Assembly (NCBI RefSeq): GCF_030409525.1
Contig: NZ_JAUFQB010000017.1
Location: forward strand, 62,001 to 126,000
Direction: 5' to 3'
DNA: 64,000 nt
DNA from: Kaistella yonginensis
Lineage (GTDB): Bacteria > Bacteroidota > Bacteroidia > Flavobacteriales > Weeksellaceae
Shown: piece after piece, positions 45,604 to 55,145 of the stretch
How positions within the stretch are numbered: position 1 is the first letter of the stretch
How the letters are laid out: each line of letters opens with the position of its first letter
Translations under genes and position numbers: made by a program
The notes under the pieces: model-generated
What the model was told of the DNA's origin: nothing
The model's database searches: none
Seen by the model: only the letters and a program-made list of their open reading frames with translations

Positions 45604-45963
45604 ATTGTTTGCGCAAATATATTAATTCAATACCAAAGATACCTATTTTTAATAATAATTTTTATAATTTCCCGCAAGATTTTTTTATCATATCGATTCA
45701 TACCGAGCGTATTATTTAAATATATGGGGTCTGGAACAAGCAAAAACAGTGTATAATTCCTCTAAATAGAATAAACCCTATACAGAATTTCTTTTAGTTT
45801 TATTTTAGTAATCAGCTTCTGTACTGCTCAACTAAATGTAGGTAATGATTTTTAACCATACTAGGAAGCGCCCACGCCTTATTTTGCTAATACCCATATT
45901 TTGAGGCCAGACAGATATTGAATTTTCAACTTCATTCACCAAAAAGATTCCTACCTAATTAAA
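45604..45963. other. Non-coding space between the PID-CTERM gene and a T9SS gene
   Basis: About 360 AT-rich bases, with a probable -7 box at the left edge and a terminator at the right edge. I see no credible gene or RNA in between. Confidence 0.5.
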
Positions 45964-45985
45964 AAAATCCCCCGAAGAGGATTTT
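45964..45985 (-). terminator. Terminator with UUCG loop after the first T9SS surface-protein gene
   Basis: Minus-strand RNA would form a 9-bp stem (AAAATCCTC / GGGGATTTT, one G-U) closed by a UUCG tetraloop and followed by a T run. It lies about 55 bp after the stop. Confidence 0.8.
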
Positions 45986-46040
45986 AATCAAATGTTAAGA
46001 CGAAGGATTTTGCACAAAGCCATTAACAAAATAATTGCTA

Positions 46041-48935
46041 TTATTTCATTATTTTTTTATTGGCAATTTCTCCATCAGCCGTGGCGATTCTCAACACATA
46101 AATTCCTTTTGCGAGGAACGATGCCTCTAAAGTAACGGTTTTACCATTCGCCTGTACCTTTTTCACCATTTTACCAGAAAGATCATAAAGCTCTACTTTG
46201 GCAATCTCTTTTGGTGCTCGAACGACAAAATTAGTTCCGTCTCTATAAACCTCAATACTGCTTTTCACATTGCTTTCCGTTACCAACACCGTGTCGGGTT
46301 GATAGATGATCTCAAATCTTCCCGTATTTTTACCTTCATTGGTTGCGAAGGTATAACTGCCTTCCGATAGGTTAATGACCGTGCCGGTGTGCTTGTCTTT
46401 TAGGTAAATGCTTTGCCCATTGGCGAAGACCCCCTCGGATTTATCAATTGTGATGGTATAATTACCCTGCACAAAATGTTGTGTTCCTAGTGGAATAACC
46501 GCCGAATTGCTAAAACTACTTCTACCGTCAATGGCGATTTCTTCTCCTTCTACTAAAGTGTAAATAGCGTCGGATGCGCCTATGCTTCTGGAGTCTTCTG
46601 AACCATAACCCTCATTTCCACCATCGTAATGCACCACTGCAATGGTTGAAGTAATTCCCGAAGGAGCAGTCATTTCAAGCCAATACCGATCGCTTTGAGC
46701 CGCCGTATTTCCTTTTCCTAAAAAGTCATTCGTCGTGGTTGACTTTGTTCTGATGCTGTTATTAAATATGAAATTATAACTGCTCTTCAAAGATCGGGTC
46801 ATAAATCCTTGACCCACTTTCAGGATATTGGTTGGCACTTTGCCGCCAAGTGATGATTTGGTTCCAGTTCCGTTCGGACCAGTCAGTACGTTAAAAATCG
46901 CATAAGCTTGGCCGGAATAACCCGTTCCTTGCTGGCTTATTTGGGTATTCCCATTATTGTCCCAGAAATAAAAAGTAGGACTGATATTCGGGGAAATGAC
47001 TTGGGTTGCCTCTGCCCCAGCCTTACCTCCATTTGCCGCATACAATTCTAAAAGATCGAGATTAGAGGCATATGGATTTCCGAGTAAATTATACCCAAAG
47101 GTATTCACCGAAGTATCTTTGTTGGCAATCGCTATGGTGATTGTTCCATTTTGTGGCACGCCTTTATATCGTGCGGTGGTTCTTGATGCTGTTGCAGGAA
47201 TACTTGCAGAAATGGTAGGTTCTTTCACCGCCGAACCTCGCCCTGGTACATTCGCACCAGATGATGTTCCGAAAAAGTTATTGGTCTGGTTGTGATAAAG
47301 TACAGTTGTTGCAGACCCCGGGAACATGGTTTTGTACGTTTCCCCAGATTGAAAGGCAACCGGAGATCCTAAATAGTTGTATTGATTTCTGGCTGCTCCT
47401 AAACGAACTTCACGTTTTACGGTAATATTACCGGTATTTACAATGCCATCATTCACCTGGATCAAATTTCCATCAGACTCTATGGTAAAGTTTCCATCGA
47501 TTACATGTAGCCCATTCTGTAGTTTCAAAAAATCTCCTGATTGAATCGTTACCGCAGCACCATTCGTAATGGACATGGAACAGACATTTAAATTCCCCAA
47601 ATCAGAACTATAATCAGACTGTATGATTGCTGAAAGATTCGGTGCCGGTGGAATGGACCAAGAGCCCGAGTTGTACACGGTGGTCTGGGTCGCCATGGTA
47701 ATGGTATTCGACACCGCTACGGAACTCGTCAAACATGGATTTACATTAGAAGTCAGCACCACGCTTACCTGATCACCCACTGTTAAAGTCGAGCTGGTAA
47801 AGGTTGGACTGTTGGTTCCAACATTTACACCATTGATTTTCCACTGATACATCGGGCTGGTTCCGCCATTGGTTGGGGTCGCCGTAAAAGTTTGAGCAGC
47901 ACCAACGCCAACACAGATAATGTTGGTCGGTGTAGCAATGCTAACACTTACTGGTACGTTGGGATTCACGGTGACCGCTGTTGCCGTAACTGCACTCCCA
48001 TGAGTGGTCGTAACCCGCACGACACCTGTGGTTCCCGCACCAGCCGTAACGGTAATTTGTGTTTTACTGTTAACCGTGAAAGCACTAACTGAAGTCCCTC
48101 CTATGGTGACTCCTGTTGTGGTATTAAAATTCGTACCAGTGATTGTAAATGATTCTCCTGGACACAGCACCGATTTGCTCACTGAACTAATGGTCGGATA
48201 ATAATACGTAATCCGAATTTGTCCGTTTGCACCAGAACCACCGGTATGAGTCAATGAACTAAAAACGCTTGCAGCGCTATACGCACCACTACCACCACCT
48301 CCAATGGCACTTCCGTTTTGACCATCATCAGATGAAGTCAGTCTATTTCCTCCGTTGCCACCTGCACCACCTGCATCACCTGTCCCTCCGGTTGGCGTTG
48401 CTCCTGCGCCAGTACTTCCGGCACCACCGCCACCAGTACCACTGGCAGAAGTGGAACTGTTGGAACCGTCACCTCCTTTAAAAATACCTGATCCACCTGC
48501 GCCACCTCTACCATTACTACTGTCTCCTGATTTGCCACCTGCGCCACCGAAGCCTCTAACGGTGCCCCAATAGGAATCTGTTCCATTGGTGCCGTCGGTA
48601 TTTCTGTTTCCACCTGTGCCGCCGTTTCCTACCACATAATTGTAATTTCCTGGGCTGAGCGTTACATTTGATGCCGTATAGCCACCGCCACCGCCACCGC
48701 CACCGCGGCCTGTAGAACTGCCAAATATAAAATAATTATAGGAATAGGCGCCACCGCCACCGCCGCCGCCGCCCCAAGCTTCCACTTTAGTTGGGGTTAT
48801 AATCGTTGTACCAGGGGGCACAGTCCAAGTTCCATTGGTATTAAAGGTTTGTGTGGTTTGCGTGAAAGACCAAGCAAAAACCAAAACCAGCAAAAGCATA
48901 TAGCCTTTTCTTAGGGTATGATCTGTTTTTTTCAT
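46041..48935 (-). CDS. Large T9SS surface protein with glycine-rich and IPT/TIG domains
   Basis: 964 residues from the ATG at 48935 (MKKTDHTLRKG), which directly precedes a signal peptide; the frame is open to 49058. Order: signal peptide, glycine-rich domain (about 50-240, with runs such as WGGGGGGGG), an IPT/TIG domain (about 250-330, FTITGTNFNTTTGVTIGG), an Ig-like domain (about 335-415), then a module of about 500 residues shared with two neighbours. That module has ESDGNLIQV, YNYLGSPVAF, GYNLLGNPYASNLD and AIDGRSSF. A T9SS type A sorting domain (VELYDLSGKMVKKV ... ANKKIMK) ends it. It is probably an adhesin or structural surface protein. Confidence 0.85.
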   Translation of the reverse strand: MKKTDHTLRKGYMLLLVLVFAWSFTQTTQTFNTNGTWTVPPGTTIITPTKVEAWGGGGGGGGAYSYNYFIFGSSTGRGGGGGGGGYTASNVTLSPGNYNYVVGNGGTGGNRNTDGTNGTDSYWGTVRGFGGAGGKSGDSSNGRGGAGGSGIFKGGDGSNSSTSASGTGGGGAGSTGAGATPTGGTGDAGGAGGNGGNRLTSSDDGQNGSAIGGGGSGAYSAASVFSSLTHTGGSGANGQIRITYYYPTISSVSKSVLCPGESFTITGTNFNTTTGVTIGGTSVSAFTVNSKTQITVTAGAGTTGVVRVTTTHGSAVTATAVTVNPNVPVSVSIATPTNIICVGVGAAQTFTATPTNGGTSPMYQWKINGVNVGTNSPTFTSSTLTVGDQVSVVLTSNVNPCLTSSVAVSNTITMATQTTVYNSGSWSIPPAPNLSAIIQSDYSSDLGNLNVCSMSITNGAAVTIQSGDFLKLQNGLHVIDGNFTIESDGNLIQVNDGIVNTGNITVKREVRLGAARNQYNYLGSPVAFQSGETYKTMFPGSATTVLYHNQTNNFFGTSSGANVPGRGSAVKEPTISASIPATASRTTARYKGVPQNGTITIAIANKDTSVNTFGYNLLGNPYASNLDLLELYAANGGKAGAEATQVISPNISPTFYFWDNNGNTQISQQGTGYSGQAYAIFNVLTGPNGTGTKSSLGGKVPTNILKVGQGFMTRSLKSSYNFIFNNSIRTKSTTTNDFLGKGNTAAQSDRYWLEMTAPSGITSTIAVVHYDGGNEGYGSEDSRSIGASDAIYTLVEGEEIAIDGRSSFSNSAVIPLGTQHFVQGNYTITIDKSEGVFANGQSIYLKDKHTGTVINLSEGSYTFATNEGKNTGRFEIIYQPDTVLVTESNVKSSIEVYRDGTNFVVRAPKEIAKVELYDLSGKMVKKVQANGKTVTLEASFLAKGIYVLRIATADGEIANKKIMK

Positions 48936-49050
48936 GGAGTTTGTGTTTCTAAAATGATAAATAATTTTCATTTGCATTGTGGTTTGAACGCATTCAAACG
49001 CTTGAAGCGGGGAAATAAATGACTGTTCTACCTCACGTATTTTTCCCCTA

Positions 49051-49073
49051 AAAAGCACCGCTATCGTGCTTTT
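49051..49073 (-). terminator. Hairpin with T run upstream of the first T9SS gene (attenuator or terminator)
   Basis: An 8-bp stem AAAAGCAC / GTGCTTTT with a 7-nt loop, then T on the minus strand. It lies 116 bp before the gene start and well after the previous gene's own terminator, so it may be a leader structure. The remaining bases between 49074 and 49505 show no convincing gene. Confidence 0.45.
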
Positions 49074-49505
49074 GAATGAACTTTTTCGGCGGTGTACAAG
49101 CTTTTCATTAGTAATGAAGTCGCAAAACCGTTGAAGTTCTTAAAGCGATTGAATTAAAAAAGAAGACTATTTCTTAACATGGAATCATGTTGGTGAAAGA
49201 AGCGCTTTTTTTCATTGTTTTGTGTTATCAATTCTGTTTTTATACTAAATTTCCCCCCGATACCGCTGTCAGTATTGGGGGAGGCAAAAGTACGAATTAT
49301 ATATTAAATGGAGAAAACACCACGATTACAGTGGCGATGGGCAAAGGTTTCCATTTCTATTCAAATGGATTTTACCGAAAATGCTGTTATTTCCGATTCC
49401 TGGTACAAATTTGAAGTCCTCGCCTGAACGTCTTACGAATTCTTGCCCCACTGAAATGGAAAAGCACAGAACCTCATACGCGAAGAATTACGTTTTAAGA
49501 CCTAA

Positions 49506-49529
49506 AAAAATCCTCCGAAGAGGATTTTT
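49506..49529 (-). terminator. Terminator with UUCG loop after the second T9SS gene
   Basis: A perfect 10-bp stem (AAAAATCCTC / GAGGATTTTT) closed by UUCG on the minus-strand RNA, followed by T. It starts 10 bp after the stop. It is nearly the same sequence as the terminator at 45964-45985. Confidence 0.88.
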
Positions 49530-49538
49530 ATGAATGGA

Positions 49539-52500
49539 TTATTTGATTATTTTCTTATTGGTGACCGCGCCATCGGCAGTGGTTATTTTCAACACATACA
49601 TTCCGGTCAGCATAGTCGTAGCGTCTAGGATCCCGTGTTTGCTGGTGGGTTTCACCTCGGCAATCAGTTTCCCAGAAAGCTCATAGACTTGTATTGCTGA
49701 AATGATCTTGGGTGACTTGATCACGAAATCATTTCCGTCTCGGTAGACCACTACGCCTTCTTTCACCTTGTTATCGGTGAGTAAAACAATTTCTGGTCGA
49801 TAGATAATTTCAAATCGGCCTGCACTTTCGCCCGCATTGGCAGTAAAGCTATAATCGCCCTGACTTAAGTTGGTCAGCGTACCTGCCTCATAATCCTTTA
49901 GATAAATTGCTTGCGCACCGGCAAAAACGCCTTCTTGCGTACCCAGACTAAAGGTGTAGGTGCCACTCGTAAACATTCTGGCGCCCACGGCAACTTGATC
50001 TGTAGGGGCAAATGTCCCTTTCCCATTGATGATTACTTTTTGGTTTTCTGCAAAGGTATACACCACATCAGATGGTGTACCGAACATTTGAGAATCATCT
50101 TTTGCAAAAGCATCATTTCCGGCTGGGAAATAAACCACCACGGTTTGGGTGGTTACATTGCTTGGTGCTGCAAGCTTCAGGTAAAAACGATCATCGGCGA
50201 CTGCGCCACTCATCCCTTTTCCGTAGAAACCGATCCCAGCTGCTGCAAGCCGAATGGAATTATCAAAGTCCAGGGACTTATCGGTTGTAGAAATGGATTT
50301 CACCATAAAACCTTGTCCTGTTTTTACAATACCATTTGGCACTTTGGTGCCTGTTACCGTTCCGCCATTAAGGGAACCTGCGCCCAAGCCCGTTCCGGTA
50401 CTACCGGCCGCGGCATTGAAAACCGCATAGGCTGCACCGTTATATCCAGTACCTCCTTGGGCTGTGACCCCATTTACGGCGTTGTCCCAGAAATAGAAGG
50501 TCGTACTGATTTTATCCTCATTGGTTCCTAAATTATAGAGCAGATTCAAATCGATATTCGATGGGTAAGGGTTCCCCAGCAGGTTATAACCTAAAGTGGT
50601 ACCCGTTCCCACATTAGAATTCGCCAACGTAAAACTGAAGGCTTCATTCATGGGTACACCTTTGAAAATGGCATTAATGATCCCAGTCCCGGTGGCTGGT
50701 TCTTTCACCGCCAAGCCGCGACCTTTCACATAGGCACCGCTGGAATTCCCGAAACTGTTGTTGCTTTCATTATGATACAAAGCAAAAGGAGCAGAATTAC
50801 CGGTTCCATAAATATTGGTTTTCAGTTCAGACCCGGTTGGTGAGCTCAGGTAATTGTATTGCTGGTTGTCTTTGATGGTGATTGCACGTTTCACGGTGAT
50901 CGCACCGACATTGACCGCCGCTGGATTCGTTTGCCAGAAATTACCATCAGACTCTACCACAAATTCATCGGCTGTACGGGTATTGATGAGTTCATTTTCT
51001 ACTTTAAGATGATGACCGGCGGTAATTTGCACCGATCCTCCTGTCGCGAGGGTTAATTTTTTTGCGGTGAAATCATTTTGCGGTGCAGCCCCGGTAACAA
51101 ATGGCCCCGCCACAATCGCTTCTAAATCGGCGGTTGGTCCGGTTACATTGCTCCAAGCTGTTCCGTTCCAAACGACTCTGTTGGTTACCTCATTTGAAGT
51201 TGAAGAAGTACAAGAACCATTCACTGCGCGTACTTTGTAGAAATAAGCTGTTGCAGCATCTAGACCTGTTACATCATAAGAAGTAGTCGGTGCGGTTATT
51301 GTAAATGGTGACCCAGCAACTGGCGTTTCAACCGGGCTAGTTGCTTTTAATCGTACACTTATATCGTCAAGATATAATCGCACTCCATTATATAATCTAA
51401 AATTAAGTTCCAAAGAAGTCGCCGAAGCAGTAAAATCTTGTTCTACATATTGCCATGAACCTGTTGTCTCAAAAAAAGTAGAACTTGATGGTAACTTAAT
51501 ATCTGCACCTACTGTTGTCCAAACTCTAAAGCCATTTCCTGTTGATGCAGGATCAATATAATACCAAAACCCTAAAGTATAAGTTTCTCCTGAAACAACC
51601 GTAATCGTTTGTTTTAGGTTTTTAGTAGCAACAACTGTAGAATACAAAGCATAAGTACCCGTGTGTTTTTGCGTAGTACTAGCAACTTGATTCATTGCAG
51701 ACTCAAATGTCCAACTTGAAACATTACCTGTTTCAAAACCGCCATTAACAACTAATTCTGGTGATATTCCTAATTGCATAGAATACACCTCCAACTCATA
51801 ACTGGTCGCATCGGTCACTGCATTCCAATTTGCGGTGAAAGAAGTATCGGCAATATTGGTTGCAGCTGTTGCTACAGGAGTTCCTAAGGCGTTTACCGTT
51901 AATACGCCACTGTCATTATTCCATACACCACCGGTTCCTCCGTAAACATATTGGCTTTTTCCATTTTTAATAAAACGAGAAGCGTAATAATACGTTCCCG
52001 GCGCTAAACCTGCACCCAGGGTTGCTTTATACTCGTCATTATTTCCAGCTTGTACATTGAATGTTGTAGCTACCCATGTCCAATCTGCAACCGTATTTGG
52101 GTTAGAATTGAGGGAACTGTACCCAATCTCCGCAGAAATTCCTGAGCCTTGCCCAGCCGCTTCTGTAATTCCGGGTTCATAAACCTGAGCAAAAATATCT
52201 ACGCCATTACAAGCCGTTATGGTTGCCGTCGCAGGAAACTGAATATTGGCGTAATTTACCACGTCTGCTTCCACATTGAGTTCTACACTGTCGTTGTTCC
52301 AATTACCAGCCGATCCACCATAAACATAAGGACCAGCACCAATTTGAAAACGGCCAGCGTAATAATATTTTCCTGGTGCTAAGCCAGACAAAGTAGCTCT
52401 ATATTCATCATCGTTTAAAACTTCTACATTAAAAGTCGCAGGAACCCAAGTCCATCCTGCATTTGCTGGGTTATCATTGGTGGAGCTATAACCTACCCAA

Positions 52501-53963
52501 CCGTGAAGATTTGCTTTTTCGCCTGGGGTATCGGTTAATCCCGGTTCATAGGCCTTGATATAAACATCTAAACCGGTTCCTTCCAAAATATTTTGCGTGG
52601 TCTTTGGCGCTTGAATGATATTAAAATCTACCAAGGCAGGAGTCAGCGTGGTTTCAGAAGCATCAGCACCAAAAACCGTTTCTACGTTATCACCATTTCT
52701 GGCTTTTGCTCTAAAAGTATAATTTGTACTACTGGTTAAACCTGTTACTGTTTGATAACCCCAAGTTGCCGCCGTTTGCCATACTGCTGTAGCTCCTAAA
52801 GAGCCATTTGCTTGTACATATTGCGTTCCGGTTTGAATTGCATATTGGGTATAGGCTGGGTTGCCATTTTGCGTAATATTATCAATTTCCACACTCAACG
52901 TGGTGAGTTGTGGATTATCTACCGCAACGGTGCCCGGCGTAGCTGCCAAGGTGTAAAACGTCATATCACTACCATTAGTAGGCACAGCACTTACAGTACC
53001 AACCGCTCTATAGTGATATTGTGTGTTTATAGATAATGAACCAACATAGGCATCGATATCCGTAGTGGTAGTACCAGTAATTGTTGAAGGTGTTGCCGTA
53101 GCAGTACTTCCATAAGCAACCGTAGTACCATAATCAAAACTCGAAGCAACTGTTTTACTATTGGCATTGATGGTTCCTGTTAAAAAAGCCTCGGTGGTAT
53201 CTACCAATCCGGCATTGGAAGTGGTGGTTACCGTTGGACCATCGCCCAAAACAATATTATCAAAAAACATTCTTCTTGAAGTGCTCGGATTAGCAAAAAC
53301 ACTATAAATACCAAAATAAGAAGAAGTAGTTACGCTAGTATCTGTTAACGTACCTGCAGAGTTTGTAGGTGTAGCCGCATAGGTAAAACCTGTAGAGTAA
53401 AACAATTCAAAAACACCTGAGGCATTTCTAGTCACTCTTATATTCAGACCAGCATTTAAAGCATTTCCATTATAATTAGGACTTGATGGAAAAGCACCGA
53501 CTTTAGTTCCTGTACCTGCTCCAGTTTTCTTCCACAATTCTATTGGATCAGGAGAAGTATTCCCTATTTTTAAAAAATATCCATTCCAAGATGTTGAAGT
53601 TATGTTTCCTGAAACCGCAACACTTGACATCAATATTACACCAAAATAATTAGTAGTAGAAGGAGAAAAATCTCCTGTCCCTAATGAAAATTTCCATTCA
53701 TTTACTTCTGTAGAAGGGGTAGTCAATGTGATATTTCCAACCGTAGCACTAGAGGCCAAATAAGAACCATCCGTTGAGGCTCCTCCACTCACATAAGGAC
53801 TGGCAGTTTCAATAGAAAAATTTGTAGTATTACCAGACCAAACAGGATTTGCAGTGAAATTTCCATCGGTAAAATCATCAGTCTGTCCCCATCCTGCAAC
53901 AGCAATCAAGAGAAAAAAGAAACTTAGTAAGGTGGTTTTCAAAGAAAATACAGGTGTTTTCAT
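49539..53963 (-). CDS. Very large T9SS surface protein with fibronectin-type and carbohydrate-binding-like domains
   Basis: 1474 residues. Signal peptide (ending VAGWGQ), an N-terminal beta-rich region resembling a concanavalin-like fold (to about 240), and several FN3-like units (for example LTGTINANSKTVASSFDYG). Two near-copies of a block with YIKAYEPGLTD / FAQVYEPGITE and GKYYYAGRF / GTYYYASRF follow. Next is a CBM-like segment LVVNGGFETGNVSSWTF, and another FN3 unit with VTGLDAATAYFYKVRAVNG. The shared C-terminal module (ESDGNFWQT, YNYLSSPTG, GYNLLGNPYPSNID, KTGQGFMVKS) precedes the T9SS type A sorting domain. It could bind glycans or proteins on the cell surface; no catalytic site is seen. 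Confidence 0.85.
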   Translation of the reverse strand: MKTPVFSLKTTLLSFFFLLIAVAGWGQTDDFTDGNFTANPVWSGNTTNFSIETASPYVSGGASTDGSYLASSATVGNITLTTPSTEVNEWKFSLGTGDFSPSTTNYFGVILMSSVAVSGNITSTSWNGYFLKIGNTSPDPIELWKKTGAGTGTKVGAFPSSPNYNGNALNAGLNIRVTRNASGVFELFYSTGFTYAATPTNSAGTLTDTSVTTSSYFGIYSVFANPSTSRRMFFDNIVLGDGPTVTTTSNAGLVDTTEAFLTGTINANSKTVASSFDYGTTVAYGSTATATPSTITGTTTTDIDAYVGSLSINTQYHYRAVGTVSAVPTNGSDMTFYTLAATPGTVAVDNPQLTTLSVEIDNITQNGNPAYTQYAIQTGTQYVQANGSLGATAVWQTAATWGYQTVTGLTSSTNYTFRAKARNGDNVETVFGADASETTLTPALVDFNIIQAPKTTQNILEGTGLDVYIKAYEPGLTDTPGEKANLHGWVGYSSTNDNPANAGWTWVPATFNVEVLNDDEYRATLSGLAPGKYYYAGRFQIGAGPYVYGGSAGNWNNDSVELNVEADVVNYANIQFPATATITACNGVDIFAQVYEPGITEAAGQGSGISAEIGYSSLNSNPNTVADWTWVATTFNVQAGNNDEYKATLGAGLAPGTYYYASRFIKNGKSQYVYGGTGGVWNNDSGVLTVNALGTPVATAATNIADTSFTANWNAVTDATSYELEVYSMQLGISPELVVNGGFETGNVSSWTFESAMNQVASTTQKHTGTYALYSTVVATKNLKQTITVVSGETYTLGFWYYIDPASTGNGFRVWTTVGADIKLPSSSTFFETTGSWQYVEQDFTASATSLELNFRLYNGVRLYLDDISVRLKATSPVETPVAGSPFTITAPTTSYDVTGLDAATAYFYKVRAVNGSCTSSTSNEVTNRVVWNGTAWSNVTGPTADLEAIVAGPFVTGAAPQNDFTAKKLTLATGGSVQITAGHHLKVENELINTRTADEFVVESDGNFWQTNPAAVNVGAITVKRAITIKDNQQYNYLSSPTGSELKTNIYGTGNSAPFALYHNESNNSFGNSSGAYVKGRGLAVKEPATGTGIINAIFKGVPMNEAFSFTLANSNVGTGTTLGYNLLGNPYPSNIDLNLLYNLGTNEDKISTTFYFWDNAVNGVTAQGGTGYNGAAYAVFNAAAGSTGTGLGAGSLNGGTVTGTKVPNGIVKTGQGFMVKSISTTDKSLDFDNSIRLAAAGIGFYGKGMSGAVADDRFYLKLAAPSNVTTQTVVVYFPAGNDAFAKDDSQMFGTPSDVVYTFAENQKVIINGKGTFAPTDQVAVGARMFTSGTYTFSLGTQEGVFAGAQAIYLKDYEAGTLTNLSQGDYSFTANAGESAGRFEIIYRPEIVLLTDNKVKEGVVVYRDGNDFVIKSPKIISAIQVYELSGKLIAEVKPTSKHGILDATTMLTGMYVLKITTADGAVTNKKIIK

Positions 53964-53999
53964 AAGGTAAGGTTTATCAGCAATAAATAATGTCTAAAA

Positions 54000-54028
54000 T
54001 TACACATTTTTACGTATCAAATGTGTAA
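54000..54028. promoter_or_regulatory. Perfect inverted repeat upstream of the second T9SS gene
   Basis: TTACACATTT (54000-54009) and AAATGTGTAA (54019-54028) are exact reverse complements with a 9-bp spacer, 37 bp before the start codon. No T run follows, so it looks more like an operator or leader hairpin than a terminator. Nothing else is recognised in 54029-54308. Confidence 0.4.
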
Positions 54029-54269
54029 AATATTTTAAATATGATTCAAAATCTTACCGCTATTTCGCAAATCTCCTATGCGTATTGTAGAAGTTTGTGC
54101 ATGAGTACTTTATCATCTTCAATTTTTCTTGGTAAGGGTTCTTTCTGCTTCTTTTTGTAGAAATGCCACAAGTATAGGGTGGCGCAAGCGCTAATTTCAT
54201 TGCCGCAAAAGAGGGGTTCAGTGGTGGTTCGGTTCAATTTTAGTGCAGTACCGCAGTGCCAAAAAAAAG

Positions 54270-54301
54270 CACGCCTGCTGTTGGGTCAAAGCAGGCGTGC
54301 C
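54270..54301. repeat. Inverted repeat GCACGCCTGCT near the HU-like gene
   Basis: GCACGCCTGCT and AGCAGGCGTGC are exact complements around a 10-nt loop. The neighbouring terminator uses related words (GCACGCCTGG), so this may be a duplicated and modified copy. Confidence 0.5.
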
Positions 54302-54308
54302 ATCGGGC

Positions 54309-54348
54309 AAAACCACACGTGCTTTGGTAGCAAAGCACGCCTGGTTTT
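54309..54348 (-). terminator. Terminator after the HU-like gene
   Basis: A stem of about 17 bp with one mismatch (AAAACCAGGCGTGCTTTG / CAAAGCACGTGTGGTTTT on the minus strand) and a 4-nt loop, ending in TTTT. It starts 12 bp after the stop. Confidence 0.75.
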
Positions 54349-54360
54349 TTTTTACGGCAC

Positions 54361-54744
54361 CTATTTCTTCTTAAAGGTGGCCGTAAGAAGAGAATTGCTG
54401 ATGCGTTTGCCGGGGCGGTAATTCACCTTTGCAGATTTGATGTCCGCCACGGTGAAGTCATTCGCATTCGCCACTCCATTACTAGAAAGCGAGGGGTAAA
54501 AACTCCCCAATTTGTCGAGCCGGATGATTTTTCCGTTCGTGAGTTCCTCATAAATCACATTTTCCAGGGCGATAATCACCCCGCGGATATCTGCCTCGGA
54601 GAGGGCAGAAAATTTCTCAATTTTGTTCGTGAGATCATCTACAGTGAGCTCTCCGTCAGTAACAATCGTGGCATACCATTTTTTGGTTCCACCGCCGGCA
54701 ACTCCGGGTTGCCCTTTTTCGATGAGTTTGTACTTGATAGACAT
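54361..54744 (-). CDS. HU-like DNA-binding protein (HU-HIG type)
   Basis: 127 residues. The N-terminal stretch IKYKLIEKGQPGVAGGGTKKWYATI is typical of the Bacteroidota HU-related family. Next comes a helical part with LTVDDLTNKIEKFSALSEADIRGVIIALENVIYEEL and the beta arm region IRLDKLGSFYPSL. The usual role is nucleoid or sequence-independent DNA binding. A link to the neighbouring large surface genes cannot be shown. Its own terminator suggests a single-gene unit. Confidence 0.85.
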   Translation of the reverse strand: MSIKYKLIEKGQPGVAGGGTKKWYATIVTDGELTVDDLTNKIEKFSALSEADIRGVIIALENVIYEELTNGKIIRLDKLGSFYPSLSSNGVANANDFTVADIKSAKVNYRPGKRISNSLLTATFKKK

Positions 54745-54847
54745 GATTAAAATACTTTGTGTTTTCTGCAGTATTGCATTAGACTAAAATTAAGAAATAA
54801 TTGAATATAAAACGCAAATGGTAGGGAAATTTTTCGCTTCATTACCG

Positions 54848-55140
54848 TCATTGCAAGCGAAACGGAGTGTAACGAAGTGCAGCGCGGCAATCCCTCCTTA
54901 CACAGATCATTGCGAGCGAAACGAAGTGCAACGGAGTGCAGCGCGGCAATCCCTCCTTACACAAGTCATTGCGAGCGAAACGAAGTGCAACGGAGTGCAG
55001 CGTGGCAATCCCATGAAGGTGCACAAGTCATTGCGAGCGAAACAGAGTGTAACGAAGTGCAGCGTGGCAATCCCATGAATGCGCGCAGTAAGCCGTACTT
55101 TGGGATTGCTTCGTCGTCGTTCCTCCCTCCTCGCAATGAC
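54848..55140. repeat. Palindromic CATTGCGAG repeat array, left copy
   Basis: Four left-half units begin TCATTGCRAGCGAAAC at 54848, 54907, 54966 and 55028 (spacing 59, 59 and 62 bp) and each reaches GGCAATCCC. The last one is followed by the inverted right half GGGATTGCTTCGTCGTCG ... CTCGCAATGAC ending at 55140. The last unit plus right half (about 55027-55140) forms a complete large hairpin. The array ends 5 bp from the stop of the GIY-YIG gene. Short ORFs across it are accidental. Confidence 0.85.
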
Positions 55141-55145
55141 GGTTT

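Noticed and set aside
48269-48613. Open frames rich in Pro/His/Val on both strands within the first T9SS gene
   Set aside because: They are shadows of the glycine-rich codons of the real gene in other frames.
49187-49414. 75-codon plus-strand frame between two T9SS genes
   Set aside because: No recognisable domain, and it crosses palindromic words (CCCCCGATACCGC / CAGTATTGGGGG) that explain its composition.
49911-50531. 206-codon plus-strand frame opposite the second T9SS gene
   Set aside because: Lies entirely on the antisense of the conserved C-terminal module, with no domain features of its own.
54848-55140. Regularly spaced repeats that could be taken for a CRISPR array
   Set aside because: The units are about 47 bp with 12-15-bp linkers that are themselves similar; there are no unique spacers and no cas genes; the last unit forms a palindrome with an inverted half. 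This is an intergenic repeat array.
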